This document shows, piece by piece, positions 17,954-26,080 of a DNA stretch of 64,000 bases. The stretch spans positions 62,001 to 126,000 of the forward strand of contig NZ_JAIQDG010000030.1 in the NCBI RefSeq assembly GCF_020037125.1, given 5' to 3'. Positions within the stretch are counted from its first letter, which is position 1, and each line of letters starts with the position of its first letter. The notes below the pieces were generated by a model. The model did no database searches. It had not been told where the DNA came from and was given only the letters and a program-made list of their open reading frames with translations. The translations under genes and the position numbers were made by a program. The DNA comes from Myxococcus sp. RHSTA-1-4 (GTDB lineage Bacteria > Myxococcota > Myxococcia > Myxococcales > Myxococcaceae).

Positions 17954-18065
17954 CGCTTCAGCACGTCGAGCCGCGCCTCTCCGCCCTCCTTCACGTCCTC
18001 GACGACGCGGACACTTCGCGAGGACGCCCGCGCCCGGCCGGGCTGAGCGGCGCGAGCATCTCGTC

Positions 18066-18737
18066 CTACAGGCAGCCGAGCTCCATGGCCCGGAGGACGG
18101 CGCGGGTGCGGTCCCTCACGCCCAGCTTGGAGAGGATGCTGGAGGTCTGGTTCTTCACCGTCCCCTCCGCCGTGCCGAGCGCCTGGGCAATCTCCCGGTT
18201 GCTCAGTCCCCTGGCGATGAGGCGCAGCACCTCCACCTCGCGGCGGGTGAGGCCCTCGGGCAGGTCCGCGTGGGGGAAGTCCCGGGGCAGCTCGGCCACG
18301 CCGCGGGCCACGCGCTCGGCGACTCCGGGCGGGAGCAGCGTCTCACCGGCGGCCACACGCCGGATGGCATCGGCGAGCTCCTCCAGGGACACGTCCTTGA
18401 GGAGGAAGCCCTGCACGCCCGCGCGGAGCGCCTCGATGATGGCGGCGTCCTCGTCGAAGGTGGTGAGCAGCACCACGCGCCGGCCCGGGTCGGTGCGGCG
18501 CAGCGCGTGGAGGGCCTCCAGCCCCGTCATCCGCGGCATGCGCACGTCCATCAGCACCACGTCCGGGTCCAGCTCCGCCACCCGGCGCAGCGCCTCCTCG
18601 CCATCGGCCGCCTCACCCACCACCCGCAGGTCCGGGGTGAGGTCCAGCAGGCTCCGCAGGCCCTGGCGCACCAGGGCGTGGTCATCCGCCAGGACGAGGC
18701 GAATCGGTCCCCGGTTCCCCGCGTCACCGGTGCTCAT
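18066..18737 (-). CDS. NarL/LuxR-family response regulator
   Basis: 223 residues. The receiver domain holds the acidic pair in VLADDH, the phospho-acceptor D64 in VVLMDVRMP, Thr in VVLLTTFDED and Lys in GFLLKDV. A LuxR-type helix-turn-helix follows at about 160-215 (LTRREVEVLRLIARGLSNRE, then GTVKNQTSSILSKLGV). It lies 45 bp downstream of its HisKA_3 histidine kinase and should be co-transcribed. It probably binds the inverted repeats found upstream of the kinase. The signal is unknown. Confidence 0.92.
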   Translation of the reverse strand: MSTGDAGNRGPIRLVLADDHALVRQGLRSLLDLTPDLRVVGEAADGEEALRRVAELDPDVVLMDVRMPRMTGLEALHALRRTDPGRRVVLLTTFDEDAAIIEALRAGVQGFLLKDVSLEELADAIRRVAAGETLLPPGVAERVARGVAELPRDFPHADLPEGLTRREVEVLRLIARGLSNREIAQALGTAEGTVKNQTSSILSKLGVRDRTRAVLRAMELGCL

Positions 18738-18782
18738 GTTCCTGCCTCCACGGCGCGGGCAGCCCCGCGTCCAGCGTCTTCC

Positions 18783-19952
18783 CTACCCCGCCGCGCATGG
18801 CCCCGCCCCCACGGTCGCCGGCAGCCACGCCTCCAGCTCCATCCCCTGCCCGGCCGCCGCGCGCCACTCCACGCGCCCTCCCAGGCGGGAAAACCGCTCG
18901 CGCATGCCGGTGAGGCCCGCGCCAGGTGTGAGCAGCCCCGCCCCGCGCCCATCATCCCGCGTGTGGACGCGCACCCCGCCATCACCGGTGGGCTCGATGC
19001 GGATCCACAGGTTCCGCGCCTGCGCATGGCGCAGCGTATTGGTGAGGACCTCCTGCACGCAGCGGAACAGCGAGTGCGCCGCCTCGGAGGACTCCAGGGC
19101 GAACGACTCGGGCACCTCCAGGTGGACGGCGAGCCCCGGGGCCCCCTCCGCCAGCTTGCGCAGCGAGGGCAGCAGCGGTGGCGGCGTATCTCTCAGGGCG
19201 GAGACCGTACTCCGCACCTCGGCCAGCAGCGTACGGGCGGCCTCACGCGCGCGGCGCAGGTGCTCGGCGGAGGCCGTGTCCCGGGCCGTGTGCGCGGCGG
19301 CCTCCAGGTTCAGTGAGAGCGCGGTGAGGTGGTGGCCCACCGAGTCATGCAGCTCGCGAGCGATGCGCAGCCGCTCACCCTCGCGCTCCCGAGTGGCGAG
19401 CAGCACCTGGGTGGCCTGGAGCTCCGCGTGCAGCCGGGCCAGCTCGCGGCGGGCCTCGGCCTCGCGCACCATCACCATCGCCGTGCCGAGCGTGAAGCCC
19501 TGGAAGCCGGCGTAGATGAGCGTCTGCACCCAGGCCCGGCCGAACGGATGGATGACCGAGAACACCACCATCGTCCCCACCACCTGTGCGCCCACCCACG
19601 CCAGGGCCCGCCGCTGGGACATCCCCTCGGGCGCCTGCCCGGCGGTGATGGCCAACAACGCGCCGTCCAGGCCGCTATCGCCGGTGGCGACGCAGACGAG
19701 CGCCGCCGCCGATTGCAGCGCCAGCAACAACACCTCGCAGTGGCCTTCCCCTTGTGCGTTGCGCCAGAAGGCCACGCCGAAGGTGAGGAACGCGGACATC
19801 CACACGACTGTGCCCGGAGCCGTCCAGCGCGCGGGCTCGTCCATGAGGTCCACGACGTGCGGGATGCCGACCACGGCCCAGGTCAGCATCCCGGCCGTGA
19901 CCAGCAGGCGATGGGTGGTGGTGGACTTCGCCGAGACGGACACCGGGCTCAT
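18783..19952 (-). CDS. NarX/DesK-type sensor histidine kinase (HisKA_3)
   Basis: 389 residues. Several hydrophobic segments in residues 15-165 form a membrane sensor without a large periplasmic loop. A coiled linker (ELARLHAELQATQVLLATRE) leads to the HisKA_3 dimerisation box with phospho-accepting H202 in ARELHDSVGHHLTALSLN. The ATPase domain has the N-box VLTNTLRHAQA, the G-box DDGRGAG and GLTGMRERFSRLGG. The paired regulator is next on the same strand. The upstream region holds two identical palindromes, suggesting autoregulation. Confidence 0.9.
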   Translation of the reverse strand: MSPVSVSAKSTTTHRLLVTAGMLTWAVVGIPHVVDLMDEPARWTAPGTVVWMSAFLTFGVAFWRNAQGEGHCEVLLLALQSAAALVCVATGDSGLDGALLAITAGQAPEGMSQRRALAWVGAQVVGTMVVFSVIHPFGRAWVQTLIYAGFQGFTLGTAMVMVREAEARRELARLHAELQATQVLLATREREGERLRIARELHDSVGHHLTALSLNLEAAAHTARDTASAEHLRRAREAARTLLAEVRSTVSALRDTPPPLLPSLRKLAEGAPGLAVHLEVPESFALESSEAAHSLFRCVQEVLTNTLRHAQARNLWIRIEPTGDGGVRVHTRDDGRGAGLLTPGAGLTGMRERFSRLGGRVEWRAAAGQGMELEAWLPATVGAGPCAAG

Positions 19953-19986
19953 GAGAAGACAGCTTATGAGCCCCGCCCGAGGTGGA

Positions 19987-20007
19987 CCATGTGCCGGAAG
20001 TCACATG
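19987..20007. promoter_or_regulatory. Palindromic operator candidate, copy 1
   Basis: A 21-bp element containing CATGTG-N8-CACATG. The same 21 bases recur at 20038-20058, start to start 51 bp (nearly five helical turns). It sits between the divergent histidine kinase and DUF2306 genes and is a good site for the NarL/LuxR-type regulator. Confidence 0.65.
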
Positions 20008-20037
20008 CCGCCGCCCGCCAGCCCGGTCCGGGCCGGG

Positions 20038-20058
20038 CCATGTGCCGGAAGTCACATG
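20038..20058. promoter_or_regulatory. Palindromic operator candidate, copy 2
   Basis: An exact copy of the element at 19987-20007, with the same CATGTG-N8-CACATG inverted half-sites. The two sites may place two dimers on the same DNA face and control both divergent promoters. Confidence 0.65.
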
Positions 20059-20141
20059 CGGCCGGTATGACTTCCCGCAGATGTGGGCCCTCGCGCCGCT
20101 CCGTACCGTACGCCTCGACTCGCAGCACGTCGGAGGCGCGT

Positions 20142-20858
20142 ATGTCTTTCCATCTGTTGGCCCGCTGGCTCCACATCGTCTCGGGAATCGTCGCGTTCAT
20201 CACCCTCTGGTTGCCCCTGGTGGCGCGCAAGGGCGGCACGCTGCACCGGCGCATCGGCTGGGTCTACGTGGGCGCCATGATTGCCGCGGCGCTCTCCGCG
20301 CTGGTCATCTCCGGCTGGCGCTTCATCCGGGCTCCGGCGGAGCAGCCCCTGGCCCTCTTCTTCACCTACCTGGGAGTGATGAGCGCGGCCTCCGCGTCCA
20401 TGGGCGTGCGCGTGCTGCGCGCGAAGACACGCACGGGAGCTCACCGGAACCCGGTGGACCTGGGGCTGTCCGCGCTGGTGTTGCTGATGGGGCTCTTCAC
20501 CGGAGCCTGGGGCCTGGCCATGCACGCGCCGTTGCTGTGGGGCTTCGCGCCGGTGGGCATCCTCACCGGAGCCAGTGGGCTCATGTACTGGCTGCGCGCG
20601 CCGCGCGAGCGCATGCACTGGTGGTTCGAGCACATGGGCGCGATGGTGGGCTCGGGCATCGCCACCCTCACCGCGTTCCTGGTGGTGAACGCGAGGCACT
20701 TCGGCATCAACGGTATGCAGCTCGCCCTCTTCCTGGGGCCCACGGTGGTGGGCGTCATGGGGCTGAAGCTGTGGGCGCGCTACTACCGCCGGCGCTTCGA
20801 CGCGAAGCCGCGGCCCGAGGGTGCGCGGAGTGCCGCGCCCTCCGCGCTCACACCTTGA
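20142..20858 (+). CDS. DUF2306 integral membrane protein
   Basis: 238 residues with about seven predicted membrane helices. LLARWLHIVSGIVAFITLWL, then the conserved HRRIGWVYVGAM block (a His and Arg just before a Trp-Tyr helix) and HWWFEHMGAMVGSGIATLTA with paired His residues are typical of DUF2306. The conserved His residues could bind haem or metal, but no function is established. The start is secure: GGAGG is five bases before ATG 20142. It is divergent from the NarX/NarL-type operon and shares its palindromic sites, so it is a likely target. Confidence 0.8.
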   Translation: MSFHLLARWLHIVSGIVAFITLWLPLVARKGGTLHRRIGWVYVGAMIAAALSALVISGWRFIRAPAEQPLALFFTYLGVMSAASASMGVRVLRAKTRTGAHRNPVDLGLSALVLLMGLFTGAWGLAMHAPLLWGFAPVGILTGASGLMYWLRAPRERMHWWFEHMGAMVGSGIATLTAFLVVNARHFGINGMQLALFLGPTVVGVMGLKLWARYYRRRFDAKPRPEGARSAAPSALTP

Positions 20859-21213
20859 GGCGGATGGCGGCCGGGACGATGACTTGCCAGCACGGGAGCC
20901 GTGAATACGCGCTCGGCATTCGGTCCTTGGCTGGGAGGAGACAGGAAGCAGGAACTGGAAACAGCCTCCGAGTCTCCTCCGCGGTAGATACGCACGTCAG
21001 CGCAATCCCGACCGCTCCCGCCATTGTCGAACCAGAAGCCAAAGCCCAGTTGCTCAATGACCGCCCCCCCCCGAAGGGCGACTGCCGGAACCTCCCGAGC
21101 AGCGCCACGCCCGGTGCGGGAACCACTTGACTCCAAATCTCGATTTATGAGAATTGCTCATATTGCATGATTTGCTAATGTAGCTGTTTTCAATAACGCG
21201 ACGAGGAGCTGTA
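20859..21213. other. Intergenic region with AT-rich promoter part
   Basis: The first 270 bases contain no gene I can recognise, although weakly coding-like frames exist on both strands. From about 21133 the DNA is strongly AT-rich and contains a palindrome, presumably the promoter of the lipoprotein gene at 21214. Confidence 0.45.
21146..21162. promoter_or_regulatory. Palindrome TATGAG-N5-CTCATA in an AT-rich promoter
   Basis: A perfect 6-bp inverted repeat around AATTG, 52 bp before the start codon at 21214, in the AT-rich upstream region. The position fits an operator overlapping a promoter. Confidence 0.5.
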
Positions 21214-22443
21214 ATGCGTTTCACCTCCAGGAAGATGGCTTCCGGTGTTCTGCTGGCCGTACTGACGGGTCTGACCGCCTGCGGAGATGAGGCCTACACC
21301 GAGGACCCGGCTGCCGAGATGGCCGCGTCCCCGGAGACACTGCGGGCCGAGAAAGAGGCCATTCAGCGCGAGGCCAGCCAGACGCTGACCCGGGCGCTGG
21401 CGCTCTCGCTGCGAGACCCCTCCAGCCGGGGCCTGGTGCGCGCGGCCATGGCCCAGTCCCTGGTGAAGGAGGACAAGGTCCACTTCAACTCCTATGTCCG
21501 TGGCCCTGGCCGCGCCCTGCTGCAGGCCATGTCCCGGCAGAGCGGACTGAGCGTGGACCAGCTCGAGGGCCTGCTGGGCCAGGCCGGCTCGCTGGAGCTC
21601 TATCTCCCCGTCCAGGAGCACCGTGCCGCCTGGCTGGGCGATGAGAAGCTTCTCGTGGCCACCCAGCTGATCGACCATGAGCAGCCCGTCGGCTTCGACC
21701 TGAACGGCGACTCCGTGCCGCTCTCCGCGGATGCGCCCCCCGCGGTTCCGACCCTCGCCCTGGTGCCCTCCGAGGACTTCGATGCCGAGGGCACGCCAAG
21801 CAAGCGCGGTCTCGCGCTCGGGCGCGGCGGCCAACTGCTCCAGGCCATGGGCGGCGTCACCGCCACCGCCACCACCGCCTGGACGGGGGCGTACGTGAAC
21901 TCCGTCTCCATCCCCGGTACCAGTGACTACGAGGCGTGGATTCGCGGCGCCCCCGAGTTCGAGATGTACCTGGAGCGCGTCGGGAGCACCCGTCAGAAGC
22001 TCCGCTGCGCCGCGGCCGGCTCCATCGCGCCCTTCTCCTGGAACATGGATGGCACGAGCTGGACCACTCCGTTCCTCATCGCCTGGGTCAGTGAGACGCC
22101 TTCGCTCGAGGGCCTGGGCATGTACTTCTACGAGGACGATGAGACCGAGTGCGTGGTCAAGGACGACAAGGACTACCTCAAGCTCACCATGGACTTGCTG
22201 AAGAACTCGCTCAGCGTCTACATGGCGTACCAGCAGAAGCAGTGGGACCAGGCGGTCATCAGCTTCATCCACGCCACCGTCGCGCTCTGGTCCATCGTTG
22301 CCGGTAATGACGAGTACGTCGGAACCGTGACGAGCTACAACGGCATGCAGATCGACAGCACGGAGCGTGTCTTCACCATCAAGAACGAGGCCCAGCAGGA
22401 TAAGGGCACCGTCAAGATTCAGTGGCGGACGCTCTACTACTGA
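21214..22443 (+). CDS. Large lipoprotein of unknown function
   Basis: 409 residues. The signal peptide ends in the lipobox LTAC with Cys 23. A helical region follows (REASQTLTRALALSLRDPSS, then RGLVRAAMAQSLVKEDKVH) and then SLELYLPVQEHRAAWLGDEK, VGFDLNGDSVPL and a C-terminal beta part ending VKIQWRTLYY. The pattern of a helix with xALALxLxxPxxR followed by LELYxPVxEHRxxW recalls DUF3103-type proteins, but this assignment is weak. GAGGAG lies seven bases before the ATG. The AT-rich promoter with its palindrome suggests it is regulated on its own. Confidence 0.65.
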   Translation: MRFTSRKMASGVLLAVLTGLTACGDEAYTEDPAAEMAASPETLRAEKEAIQREASQTLTRALALSLRDPSSRGLVRAAMAQSLVKEDKVHFNSYVRGPGRALLQAMSRQSGLSVDQLEGLLGQAGSLELYLPVQEHRAAWLGDEKLLVATQLIDHEQPVGFDLNGDSVPLSADAPPAVPTLALVPSEDFDAEGTPSKRGLALGRGGQLLQAMGGVTATATTAWTGAYVNSVSIPGTSDYEAWIRGAPEFEMYLERVGSTRQKLRCAAAGSIAPFSWNMDGTSWTTPFLIAWVSETPSLEGLGMYFYEDDETECVVKDDKDYLKLTMDLLKNSLSVYMAYQQKQWDQAVISFIHATVALWSIVAGNDEYVGTVTSYNGMQIDSTERVFTIKNEAQQDKGTVKIQWRTLYY

Positions 22444-22499
22444 ACCGCCTCGACGAATCCCCCTGAACACCGGAGCGGTTGTTCCAATGAAGGGGGGTT

Positions 22500-22528
22500 G
22501 GGGCAGCAGTCATTCAGATTGCTGCCCC
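22500..22528. terminator. Bidirectional stem-loop between convergent genes
   Basis: A perfect 9-bp stem (22500-22508 with 22520-22528) with an 11-nt loop lies between the stops of the lipoprotein gene (22443) and the opposing gene (22532). Confidence 0.65.
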
Positions 22529-22531
22529 TCC

Positions 22532-23356
22532 CTACGGAGTGTCCTGGGCGGAGCCGCCGGAGGGAGCCCCGCTGCTGGCGCTCTCGTGGACGAAGGCATC
22601 GAAGTTGGAGTCGTAGGCCTTCGCGATGCGAAGCCTGTGCTTCTTGACGAGCTCCTCGTTGGCCTGGCGCGTGGCCCTCGCGGCCTCGGACAGGGGCTCA
22701 CCGGACGAGGGCTTCTCGAACGTTCCGAGCCAGGCCTTGTACTGGGACTCCTTCATCTCGAGCGCGGAGCGCTGCTCGGCGGAGAGCGAGCCGTCCTTCA
22801 TCCTGGCCTGGAGCTCCGTGAGCGCCTTCTCCACGGCCTGCTGCTCGGCGGCGCGAAACCGCTCCTTCTCCGCCCTCAAGCCCTTCTCGTGCAGTTCGTA
22901 GATGTGGGCGGTGAGGCTGAGGAACTCGCGGGGGGACATGCGGTGCCGCCGCAGGTGCTCGATATAGGCCGCACGGGCCCTCGCGGCGAGGTCGAGCAAG
23001 GATTCGTCCGCCTCCCGCGTGGCGGTAAGGCTCGGCGCGCCCTTCCCCTTCGCGCGCTCCTCCTGGAGCTCCAAGGTTCTCATGGCGAGCGCCTCGACCA
23101 GGGGCCGGGACGACTCCCGGATGGTGAGGTAGTCATCCAGACGGGCCTCCGAGAGCGCAAGGACCTCCCCGTCCCTGGGGAGAGTGAAGGGGTGGCGCGC
23201 ATCGAGCTGTGTCAGGGCCTGCTGCTGGAGCGCCTCTCGCCGCGAGGCCTCCCGGGCGACTCCGCGCGCATCGGGCCCCCAGAGACCGGCGAGGCCTCCC
23301 ACCACCAGTGACAGAACGCCGAGGCCCATGAGTACGCGGGTGAGACGCTTCTTCAT
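22532..23356 (-). CDS. Membrane-anchored coiled-coil protein, unknown
   Basis: 274 residues. The N-terminus MKKRLTRVLMGLGVLSLVVG is a signal anchor or uncleaved signal. The rest is almost wholly helical and charged (EALAMRTLELQEERAKGKG, then ESLLDLAARARAAYIEHLRR and AEKERFRAAEQQAVEKALTE), suggesting a periplasmic coiled coil. The arrangement somewhat recalls lipase-chaperone-like helical proteins, but no lipase is near and I would not assign that. GGAGGGG precedes the ATG at 23356. The neighbouring two-component operon is on the same strand 109 bp upstream. Confidence 0.6.
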   Translation of the reverse strand: MKKRLTRVLMGLGVLSLVVGGLAGLWGPDARGVAREASRREALQQQALTQLDARHPFTLPRDGEVLALSEARLDDYLTIRESSRPLVEALAMRTLELQEERAKGKGAPSLTATREADESLLDLAARARAAYIEHLRRHRMSPREFLSLTAHIYELHEKGLRAEKERFRAAEQQAVEKALTELQARMKDGSLSAEQRSALEMKESQYKAWLGTFEKPSSGEPLSEAARATRQANEELVKKHRLRIAKAYDSNFDAFVHESASSGAPSGGSAQDTP

Positions 23357-23465
23357 GTGCTGCCCCTCCACCTGCCGGCCATCGAGCCCCTGCGCGAGGT
23401 ACTCTGACAGGAAACTCGCGCCATGGCGGCGCGATCCTCGAGCTGCTCCGTCCGGCTCTCCCGCT

Positions 23466-24827
23466 TCAGCTCCCCGCGCGGAGGAACCGGAGGGACACGC
23501 GCGTGCCCCCGCCGGGGGCATCTTCAATGGACAGGCGCGCGCCCTCCGCTTGCGCCAGGGCCTGCACCACGGAGAGCCCCAGCCCGCTTCCGGCCTGCGC
23601 CGTCTTCTGGGCGGCGCTTCCGCGGAAGAAGCGCTCGGTCACCTTGTCGCGCTCGTCCGGCGCGATGCCCAGCCCCGTGTCGCTGACCTCCAGCACCGCC
23701 TCCTCGCCCTCCGCGCGTGCGTCGAAGCGGACGCGGCCCCCGCGCGGCGTGTAGCGCAGGGCGTTGTCCATCAGCGCGTCCAGCATCTCGCGCAGGCGGC
23801 CCCGGTCGGCGTGCAGCTCGAGCCCCTCCTCCGCCTCGCTCCGCAGCAGCAGGCCCGCCTCCTCCGCGCGGGCCCGGAACAGATGCAGCACTTCGTTCGC
23901 CAGCTCCGCCGCCACAATCCGCTCGCGGCGCGCTTCGCCCTTCGCCGCGTCCGCCCGGTTCAGCGCGAGCAGCCCCTGCGCCAGGCTCGCCGACTCGCGC
24001 GCCGCGTGGGCGATTTCGGTGAGCGCCGCGCGGTACTCCTCGGGAGAACGCTCGCGCCGCAGCGTCACCTCCGCCTGCGAGAGGATGCTGGCCAGCGGCG
24101 TGCGCAGGGCGTGGCTGGCGCGGCCGACGAACGCGCGCTGTCCCTCGAAGGCCTGCTCCAGGCGGCCCAGCACTCCGTTGAACGCGGCCGCCAGCCGGCG
24201 CAGCTCGGGGTCCAGCCCCTGCGTCTGGAGCCGCGTGCTCAGCGAGCGCTCCTCGATTCCGGAGACCTCGCGCGAGAGTCTTCGCAGCGGCGACAGGAAC
24301 ATCTGCGCCAACGCCGCGGCGCCCAGCCCGCCCAGCACCGCGGCCAACGCGAGCGCGACGAGGAGCCCCACCCGGAAGCGCTCGGCCACCCGCGCGAAGG
24401 TGGAGAGCGGGGCGGCCACCCGGAGGACGAGCCGCTCTCCCCGGCCGTGATGCGGCTCGAAGGTCCGCGACAGCACGCGCAGCATCGCGCCGCCCGGAGC
24501 CTCAATCGTCTGGAACGGGGCGCCGGTGCCGCCGAGGCCCGCCAGCCCGGGCATCGTGAATCGCGAGGACGCGAGCACCCGCCCATCGAGGGTCTCGATG
24601 CGCCAGGGCCAGCCCTGCGCGAGCGCCTCGACTTCGTCCTCGACCGAGATTTCTCCGTGGTGCCACTCCACCTCGGAGGAGAGGACGTCCGCGCGGTGCG
24701 CCAGCTCCGCATCCAGCACCTCCTGCGACCAGGTAGTGAGCGCCCGTGAGAGGTACAGCCCGAGCCCTCCCAGCAGCAGGGCCGTCAGGCCCAGCACCAG
24801 CACGATGAGTCGCGCGCGCAGGCTCAT
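23466..24827 (-). CDS. Sensor histidine kinase (OmpR-type system)
   Basis: 453 residues. A membrane helix at 5-27, a periplasmic sensor of about 120 residues, a second helix at about 153-175, a HAMP linker (FLSPLRRLSREVSGIEERSL), HisKA with H239 in FVGRASHALRTPLASIL, and an ATPase with N-box LMDNALRYTPRGG, DTGLGIAP and GSGLGLSVV. The start codon overlaps the stop of the response regulator (ATGA), so translation is coupled. It is the last gene of a unit with cytochromes, so its signal may be redox- or ligand-related, which is inference. Confidence 0.92.
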   Translation of the reverse strand: MSLRARLIVLVLGLTALLLGGLGLYLSRALTTWSQEVLDAELAHRADVLSSEVEWHHGEISVEDEVEALAQGWPWRIETLDGRVLASSRFTMPGLAGLGGTGAPFQTIEAPGGAMLRVLSRTFEPHHGRGERLVLRVAAPLSTFARVAERFRVGLLVALALAAVLGGLGAAALAQMFLSPLRRLSREVSGIEERSLSTRLQTQGLDPELRRLAAAFNGVLGRLEQAFEGQRAFVGRASHALRTPLASILSQAEVTLRRERSPEEYRAALTEIAHAARESASLAQGLLALNRADAAKGEARRERIVAAELANEVLHLFRARAEEAGLLLRSEAEEGLELHADRGRLREMLDALMDNALRYTPRGGRVRFDARAEGEEAVLEVSDTGLGIAPDERDKVTERFFRGSAAQKTAQAGSGLGLSVVQALAQAEGARLSIEDAPGGGTRVSLRFLRAGS

Positions 24828-25522
24828 GCGCTGCCCTCGTCCTCCGCCGGAGGGTCGAAGCGGTAGCCCGCGCCGCGGAGCGTGCGAATCATCTCCGAGC
24901 CCGGCAGGCCCGCCGCCTCCAGCTTCTTGCGCAGGCGCGCCACGAAGACGTCAATCACGTTGCTGTCGCGCTCGGCGTCCTCGTTGTACAGCCGCTCGGC
25001 GAGCTGGGTGCGGGACCAGGTGGCGCCCGGCTTCAACGCGAAGAGCTCCAGCACCGCGAACTCGCGCGCGGTCAGCTCCAGCGGCTTGCCCGCGACGCTG
25101 GCGGAGCGCGCGGCGAGGTCCAGCTCCAGCTTGCCGACTCGAAGCACGTTGGAGGGCTGGCCATAGCCGCGCCGCAGCAGGGCGCGCACCCGCGCCAGCA
25201 GCTCGGCGAAGGCGAACGGCTTGACGAGGTAGTCGTCCGCGCCGGCGTCCAGCCCATCGACGCGGTCGTGCACCTCGCCCAGCGCGGTGAGCAACAGCAC
25301 CGGGGTCCGCTTCCCTCGCCGCCGGAGCGTTCTCAGCACGGTGAGTCCGTCCATGGAGGGCAGCATCCGGTCCAGGATGAGTCCGTCGAATGTTATCTCC
25401 GACGCGAGGTGGAGCGCCTCCTCGCCGTCGTGGACCACGTCGACGGTGAAGCCCTCTTCGGTGAGGCCCTGCGCGATGCTACGCGCCAGGGCCACGGTGT
25501 CTTCAGCGAGCAGGAGTCGCAT
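24824..25522 (-). CDS. OmpR/PhoB-family response regulator
   Basis: 232 residues. The receiver has the acidic pair in LLLAEDT, the phospho-acceptor D51 in LILDRMLPSMDG, and Thr and Lys in LLLTALGE and DYLVKPFAF. The winged-helix output domain (LTAREFAVLELFALKPGATW, then VIDVFVARLRKKLE and IRTLRGAGYRFDPP) is standard. The ATG at 25522 lies inside the 3' end of the dihaem cytochrome gene (20-bp overlap), and the kinase overlaps its end, so the whole block is one operon. Two ATGAAC direct repeats 11 bp apart at 27179-27195, upstream of the operon, could be its binding sites. Confidence 0.92.
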   Translation of the reverse strand: MRLLLAEDTVALARSIAQGLTEEGFTVDVVHDGEEALHLASEITFDGLILDRMLPSMDGLTVLRTLRRRGKRTPVLLLTALGEVHDRVDGLDAGADDYLVKPFAFAELLARVRALLRRGYGQPSNVLRVGKLELDLAARSASVAGKPLELTAREFAVLELFALKPGATWSRTQLAERLYNEDAERDSNVIDVFVARLRKKLEAAGLPGSEMIRTLRGAGYRFDPPAEDEGSA

Positions 25523-26066
25523 CTCTTGGGATTTGTACCCGGTCCTCGTTGAAGTCACCTTGATTTGCATTCAGATGGCAGGCGGTGCAATTCGCCTTGC
25601 TGCCCACCGCCTCGCGCTTCCAGACTCGTGGGTTCACCTCGTCGTGCTTGTGCCGCCACCAGGTGAGCTCGGTGATTCGCAGGGGCGGAGGCGCCTCGGT
25701 GCGGCGCGGCGTGGCCGCCCACGCCGACAGGAAGGTGCTCAGCTCCCGGGCCGTGGGCGCGTCCAGCTCCGCGTTCTGGCCGAAGTGGTCATCCAGGTTC
25801 GACAGCAGCGCCTGCCAGGACGCCGCCGGCAAGAGGCTCGGCGGATAGGCCAGGTGGCAGCTCCCGCACTCCGCCTCATAGGTCTTCCACTCCGGCGCGG
25901 CGCGAGCGGCCGCCGTCGACGAGGCCAGGCCGCGTGGTTTCCCCTCCCGTCCGCCGTGGCCGTGCTCTCCACGCTCGTGCTCGTCGTCATCGTCCGCGTG
26001 CGAGGCGAACGAGGCCAGGGCCACGGTGGCCGCGAGAGCCACCCCTCCATACGTCTTGAGTTTCAT
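25503..26066 (-). CDS. Dihaem cytochrome c (DHC-like)
   Basis: 187 residues. A Sec signal peptide (MKLKTYGGVALAATVALASF, cleavage near SHA-D) is followed by a His/Asp/Glu/Gly-rich stretch and two haem sites: CGSCH at 67-71 and CTACH at 160-164. The spacing and the blocks LAYPPSLLPAASWQALLSNL, DHFGQNAELD and ELTWWRHKHDEV fit the dihaem cytochromes c (DHC) known as redox partners of SHP-type haem proteins in Rhodobacter and Shewanella. The cytochrome b561-SHP fusion is immediately upstream with only 14 bp between, so electron flow b561, DHC, SHP is likely. Confidence 0.88.
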   Translation of the reverse strand: MKLKTYGGVALAATVALASFASHADDDDEHERGEHGHGGREGKPRGLASSTAAARAAPEWKTYEAECGSCHLAYPPSLLPAASWQALLSNLDDHFGQNAELDAPTARELSTFLSAWAATPRRTEAPPPLRITELTWWRHKHDEVNPRVWKREAVGSKANCTACHLNANQGDFNEDRVQIPRDATPAR

Positions 26067-26080
26067 GGTGTGCGTCTCCA

